From: an uncultured archaeon
GTDB taxonomy: Archaea > Thermoproteota > CALKCG01 > B24
Length of the DNA: 8,185 bases
NCBI GenBank assembly: GCA_938082915.1
Contig: CALKCG010000041.1
Span: forward strand, 1 to 8,185
Direction of reading: 5' to 3'
Shown piece by piece: positions 5,145-8,185 of this stretch. Position 1 is the first letter of the stretch; each line of letters begins with the position of its first letter. Under the pieces are notes generated by a model, which was given only the letters and a program-made list of their open reading frames with translations, did no database searches and had not been told where the DNA came from. Both the position numbers and the translations under genes were made by a program.

Positions 5145-7061
5145 ATGGAAAGTAAAAAATTTATAGCAATATTTACGGCTCTTCTGATCGCATCCTCAAT
5201 TACTCCGATCCCATTAACCAGTGCTCAGGAAGAGATAGTTTTTACGGGAACGTGGGGTTATCCGAAGCCTCCTGCAGGGCATTTTAACCCATATCTGCCA
5301 TATAGCATATACCCTAGCGGTTTAACGTGGGACAAGCTAGCTTACTACATAAGACTCACAGAAAAATTTATACCCAGCTTGGCAACGAGTTGGGAGCTTG
5401 ATGCTACTACTGGTATATTCACGGCTCATCTACGTGAAGGCGTAATATGGCATGATGGAGAGAGGTTTACCTCACGTGATGTCTGGTGTACATTTATTAT
5501 CGGAAAATTGTTTAAATGGCGAATATGGGATTATGTGACTACGATCGAAACCCCTGATGACCTCACAGTAGTCTTTAGATATCCTCCAGAAAAATTCAGC
5601 ATATTCTTAGAACAATGGATACTGAATCAATACATTTATGCACCTTACCATATTTACGGTAGTTACGCCGATAGGGTCGCAGCGGCTAAGACGACGGAGG
5701 AACTGGATGCAATACTAGCCGATTTCAAAAACTTTAAGCCGAAAAAACTTATCGGTACTGGTCCTTTCATATTAGAAAGTGTAACGGAATCCGAGATGGT
5801 TCTTAGAAAGAATCCAAATCATTGGAAGGCAAACGTAATAGAAATCGACGTGGTCAGAGTGCCAAATTCACTAACAGCAGAAGCATCTTGGGCCCTCTTC
5901 TTCGCAGGAGAGGCGGACTATGGTTGGCCTGGTTCGCCAAAAACAGTAGAGACAGAAATACTCAAGAGGCCTTACATGCATCTCATCACACCTACGGACG
6001 TGGCTGGACCTGCCGTCTGGTTTAACTGTAGAAAGTATCCCCTTAACATCACAGAGGTCAGACAGGCTATCGCATATGTTATTGATAGAAGACTGGCATG
6101 TGAGGTAACTGGTGTACCTTGGTTCCCCGTTGAAGTCCCGGATGGTATATTGGCCGATGTAAGGGATAAATGGGTTTCAGATGAGCTTAAGGCGAAGCTT
6201 AGTAGTTATGGCCCCGACCTCAAGAAGGCTGAGGAGCTGCTGAGTAGCCTAGGTTTCAAGAAAGGTGCTGATGGGATGTGGCTGATGCCTAATGGCGAAC
6301 CGTTTAAACTTGACGTAACGGCTCCAGCTGGTTGGGTAGATACGGTTATGATGATGGAGAATGTAGCGGCACAGTTGAAGGAATTCGGGATCGATACTAC
6401 ATTTAGAACTCCTGAGGTTACTAAGTACTGGGCTGAAGACTTTCCACGGGGAGCATACGATATAACTTGGGGTTGGTGGGGCTACTGGCACTTCCATCCA
6501 TATGCAAGCTTCTACAACATCTTCATGTATTTCAACGGCTACTACCACCCAGGGCACGGATTTGGAAGAATGGTGATGTTAGACGCTGAAGAAGTTGACC
6601 TCTGGAATTTAATCACAACATTAGAGAAGACCAGAGACTTCAATGAGCAAAAAGCGATAGTTGAGAAGCTGATACGGATCTTAAATTACTATGTACCAGT
6701 ATTGCCAATGGGTGAAAAACATATTCAAGTGTTTTACTCGGATAAGAGGTTCGTAGATTGGCCACCTGTTGTTGAACGCTTCGATTTATGGCAGAATTGT
6801 CCTGGTGATGCTGTCGGTGCTTTGTCGTTAATGATGCAAGAAGGTTATATAAAGCCAAGAATCCGTCCAACACCACCGCCGAAGCTCACAATAGATGATG
6901 TTATGCGTGAATTAACGGATGCGAGGAAAGATCTAGCCACTATGACGACACAAATAAGTAACCTTAGCAGTTTGATAACAACTCTTATAGGAACTCAAGT
7001 AATAACCATTGTGTTATTAATCATAGTGATTGTATTCTTCTTTAGAAGACCAAAAACTTAA
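5145..7061 (+). CDS. Opp/Dpp-family ABC transporter solute-binding protein, membrane-anchored archaeal type
   Basis: This 638-residue extracytoplasmic protein captures solute for the permeases encoded next. It has a Sec signal (Lys4-Lys5, hydrophobic core 6-19, likely cleavage after TSA at residue 27) with no lipobox Cys. Family 5 solute-binding signatures are clear: LATSWE near residue 78, LREGVIWHDGERFTSRDV at 96-113 and IGTGPF at 203-208. An aromatic cluster, TWGWWGYWHFHPYASFYN at 441-458, probably lines the ligand cleft. A Pro-rich linker (RPTPPPK) leads to a coiled-coil-like stalk and a transmembrane helix at 619-633, then RRPKT inside. This C-terminal anchor is typical of archaeal binding proteins, which lack the lipid anchor of bacterial DppA/OppA. 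The ATG start follows GAGGAG at 5136-5141. The ligand may be a peptide or, as for many archaeal Opp/Dpp systems, an oligosaccharide; the sequence does not settle it. Confidence 0.9.
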   Translation: MESKKFIAIFTALLIASSITPIPLTSAQEEIVFTGTWGYPKPPAGHFNPYLPYSIYPSGLTWDKLAYYIRLTEKFIPSLATSWELDATTGIFTAHLREGVIWHDGERFTSRDVWCTFIIGKLFKWRIWDYVTTIETPDDLTVVFRYPPEKFSIFLEQWILNQYIYAPYHIYGSYADRVAAAKTTEELDAILADFKNFKPKKLIGTGPFILESVTESEMVLRKNPNHWKANVIEIDVVRVPNSLTAEASWALFFAGEADYGWPGSPKTVETEILKRPYMHLITPTDVAGPAVWFNCRKYPLNITEVRQAIAYVIDRRLACEVTGVPWFPVEVPDGILADVRDKWVSDELKAKLSSYGPDLKKAEELLSSLGFKKGADGMWLMPNGEPFKLDVTAPAGWVDTVMMMENVAAQLKEFGIDTTFRTPEVTKYWAEDFPRGAYDITWGWWGYWHFHPYASFYNIFMYFNGYYHPGHGFGRMVMLDAEEVDLWNLITTLEKTRDFNEQKAIVEKLIRILNYYVPVLPMGEKHIQVFYSDKRFVDWPPVVERFDLWQNCPGDAVGALSLMMQEGYIKPRIRPTPPPKLTIDDVMRELTDARKDLATMTTQISNLSSLITTLIGTQVITIVLLIIVIVFFFRRPKT

Positions 7062-7066
7062 ATATA
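7054..7066 (+). promoter_or_regulatory. Possible internal TATA promoter for the permease genes
   Basis: AAACTTAAATATA overlaps the stop of the binding-protein gene. A start about 25 bases downstream would fall near 7088, giving an almost leaderless mRNA for the permease ATG at 7094. That would explain the lack of a good Shine-Dalgarno there. AT-rich sequence makes chance matches common. Confidence 0.35.
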
Positions 7067-7067
7067 G

Positions 7068-7086
7068 TTCCCCCCTTCTTTTTTTT
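7068..7086 (+). terminator. Pyrimidine/T8 tract, possible terminator or attenuator between binding protein and permease
   Basis: An unbroken run of 19 pyrimidines (TTCCCCCCTTC then eight T) lies just after the binding-protein stop. Archaeal RNA polymerase terminates at T-rich tracts without needing a hairpin. The C6 run could also pair with GGGG at 7087-7090. Partial termination here would give more binding protein than permease. This is inferred from sequence only. Confidence 0.4.
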
Positions 7087-7093
7087 GGGGATT

Positions 7094-8080
7094 ATGCGAT
7101 TTATACTCAGAAGGGGAATATTCGTCTTACTAACAATTTTCACCGTCATAACTTTAAACTTTTTCTTAATCAGACTTATGCCAGGCAATCCTGCGGACTA
7201 TTTACTTATGCAGCTTATCTATGAGAGATCGATACCAGTTGAAGAAGCCTATAAATTAGTTCAAGTGTATTTCAGCATCAATTTAACGAGGCCTTTACAC
7301 GAACAGTATTTTGAGTATATAGGTTCTCTGCTGAGGGGAAATTTGGGTACATCGCTATTATCATTAAATACACCAGTTAGCAAAATAATAGCCCTATCTC
7401 TTCCATGGACTGTTTTTCTGCTTTCAATATCAATTCCAATAAGTTTCGCAATCGGCGTTATATTGGGTATGATCGTTGCTTATAAACGTGGGGGTAAGAT
7501 AGACAGCATATATCTTGCGATCGCATCGACCATGAATTCGATACCCAACTACGTATACGCGATTTTCCTATTGTTTACACTGGCAGTGATTGCGCGCCTC
7601 TTTCCACTCTATGGTGCTTATAGTACAGCAGTTAAACCTGCATTCACTTTTGAGTTTCTCTCCAATGTATTTTACCATGCGGCATTGCCCATACTCTCAT
7701 ACATCCTAGCATCTTTTACGGGTTGGGGATTGGCCATGAGAGCCAGTACTATTTCAGTGTTGGGTGAAGATTACGTGACTGCTGCCAAAGCGAGAGGGCT
7801 TTCTGAAAAGAGGATAATCATATCATATGTGGGGAGAAATGCAATCTTACCTCTCTTTACAAGTCTAGTAATATCACTCGGCTACATGATGGGTGGGGCG
7901 GTATTTATTGAAACGATATTCTCATATCCGGGTATAGGTTACTTTCTAGTTCAATCTATAAATGGAAGAGACTATCCTTTAATGCAGGGGTGTTTTCTGG
8001 TTTTAACGGTAGCCGTGGTTACTGCAAACTTCACAGCCGATTTGCTCTACAGTAAATTAGATCCGAGGATAAAGTTGTGA
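7094..8080 (+). CDS. dppB: Opp/Dpp-family ABC transporter permease, DppB type
   Basis: This 328-residue inner subunit of the importer forms half of the membrane channel. The N-terminus, MRFILRRGIFVLLTIFTVI leading to IRLMPGNPADY, is the standard DppB opening (first helix, then R-x-x-PG-[ND]-PA). LRGNLGTS at 80-87 matches the conserved loop. Further membrane segments follow. The cytoplasmic EAA loop that contacts the ATPase is EDYVTAAKARGLSEKR at 225-240. The end, FIETIFSYPGIGYFLVQSIN...RDYPLMQG and LDPRIKL, is typical of the family. I chose ATG 7094 because it starts the family-like MRFILRR sequence; an in-frame TTG at 7085 would add three residues but lies in the pyrimidine/G tract. The length is normal. 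The next permease gene follows directly. Confidence 0.92.
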   Translation: MRFILRRGIFVLLTIFTVITLNFFLIRLMPGNPADYLLMQLIYERSIPVEEAYKLVQVYFSINLTRPLHEQYFEYIGSLLRGNLGTSLLSLNTPVSKIIALSLPWTVFLLSISIPISFAIGVILGMIVAYKRGGKIDSIYLAIASTMNSIPNYVYAIFLLFTLAVIARLFPLYGAYSTAVKPAFTFEFLSNVFYHAALPILSYILASFTGWGLAMRASTISVLGEDYVTAAKARGLSEKRIIISYVGRNAILPLFTSLVISLGYMMGGAVFIETIFSYPGIGYFLVQSINGRDYPLMQGCFLVLTVAVVTANFTADLLYSKLDPRIKL

Positions 8081-8086
8081 GGGTGA
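8079..8086 (+). promoter_or_regulatory. Shine-Dalgarno deciding a TTG start for the second permease
   Basis: GAGGGTGA overlaps the stop of the upstream permease gene and lies 7 bases before TTG 8094. A nearer ATG at 8087 is in a frame that stops after 14 codons, so TTG is the better start. Confidence 0.6.
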
Positions 8087-8093
8087 ATGTCAT

Positions 8094-8185
8094 TTGTCAA
8101 AAATCCTCAAAAAAATCTTAGCACTGTATAGTAAAGTTAGAAGTTTTATCACTCCAATCTATAGAACCAAAAAAGGTGCTTTTGG
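8094..8185 (+). CDS. Probable DppC-type ABC permease, N-terminal fragment (3' truncated by window)
   Basis: About 30 codons are visible, open to the end of the window. The product begins MSKILKKILALYSKVRSFIT and continues PIYRTKKGAFG. A basic N-terminal tail leading to a 'K-K-x-[AG]-x-x-G' step before the first helix is what DppC/OppC proteins show, and DppC follows DppB in nearly all operons of this kind. No membrane helix is visible yet, so the call depends mainly on context. The start is TTG with a strong ribosome site. Confidence 0.6.
   Translation, partial: MSKILKKILALYSKVRSFITPIYRTKKGAF

Noticed and set aside
7085..7093. TTG start at 7085 for the DppB-type permease
   Set aside because: It falls in the pyrimidine/G tract and adds three residues before the family-typical MRFILRR start; ATG 7094 is preferred.
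7030..7224. 64-codon plus-strand frame crossing the binding-protein/permease junction
   Set aside because: It overlaps two strongly supported family members in another frame and has no recognisable sequence.
8087..8131. ATG start at 8087 for the last gene
   Set aside because: That frame stops after 14 codons, while TTG 8094 stays open to the end and has a well-spaced GAGGGTGA site.

Overview
The window looks archaeal. The evidence is a solute-binding protein with a cleavable Sec signal, no lipobox cysteine and a C-terminal membrane anchor; BRE/TATA-like boxes upstream of the transporter genes; strong GGAGGTG-type Shine-Dalgarno sites combined with a TTG start; and the general codon style. 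A thermophilic or anaerobic Thermoproteota-like or Bathyarchaeia-like host would fit, but the lineage cannot be fixed from this window. No tRNA, rRNA, CRISPR array, transposase or integrase was found.

Bases 1-4760 are a compact, same-strand late module of a tailed (Caudoviricetes-type) virus, most likely an integrated provirus. It starts inside the C-terminal part of a tape measure protein. Next come a 368-residue beta-rich protein, an 85-residue charged protein, a 115-residue beta-rich protein, and a 652-residue adsorption or fibre-like protein with a carbohydrate-binding-like jelly roll and a terminal calcium-binding-type motif. Gaps are 4-12 bases, or an ATGA overlap, so the genes are probably cotranscribed and translationally coupled. 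Only the tape measure assignment rests on recognisable family features. The other roles come from position and fold-like patterns.

Bases 4761-5144 hold no conventional-length gene. They contain three overlapping short reading frames in three successive frames (38, 27 and 49 codons). The last has a CxxC knuckle, and the first two look like pieces of one frameshifted small protein. After them comes a promoter region and then a change of gene content, so the virus-host boundary is probably here or very near.

Bases 5145-8185 are a host-type Opp/Dpp-family ABC importer operon: a membrane-anchored solute-binding protein, the DppB-type permease, and the first 30 codons of a probable DppC-type permease starting at TTG. 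The binding protein would capture a peptide or oligosaccharide outside the membrane and pass it to the two permeases; the ATPases would be expected downstream. The 32-base gap between binding protein and first permease holds a TATA-like box and a pyrimidine/T8 tract. These may uncouple expression of the binding protein from the permeases.
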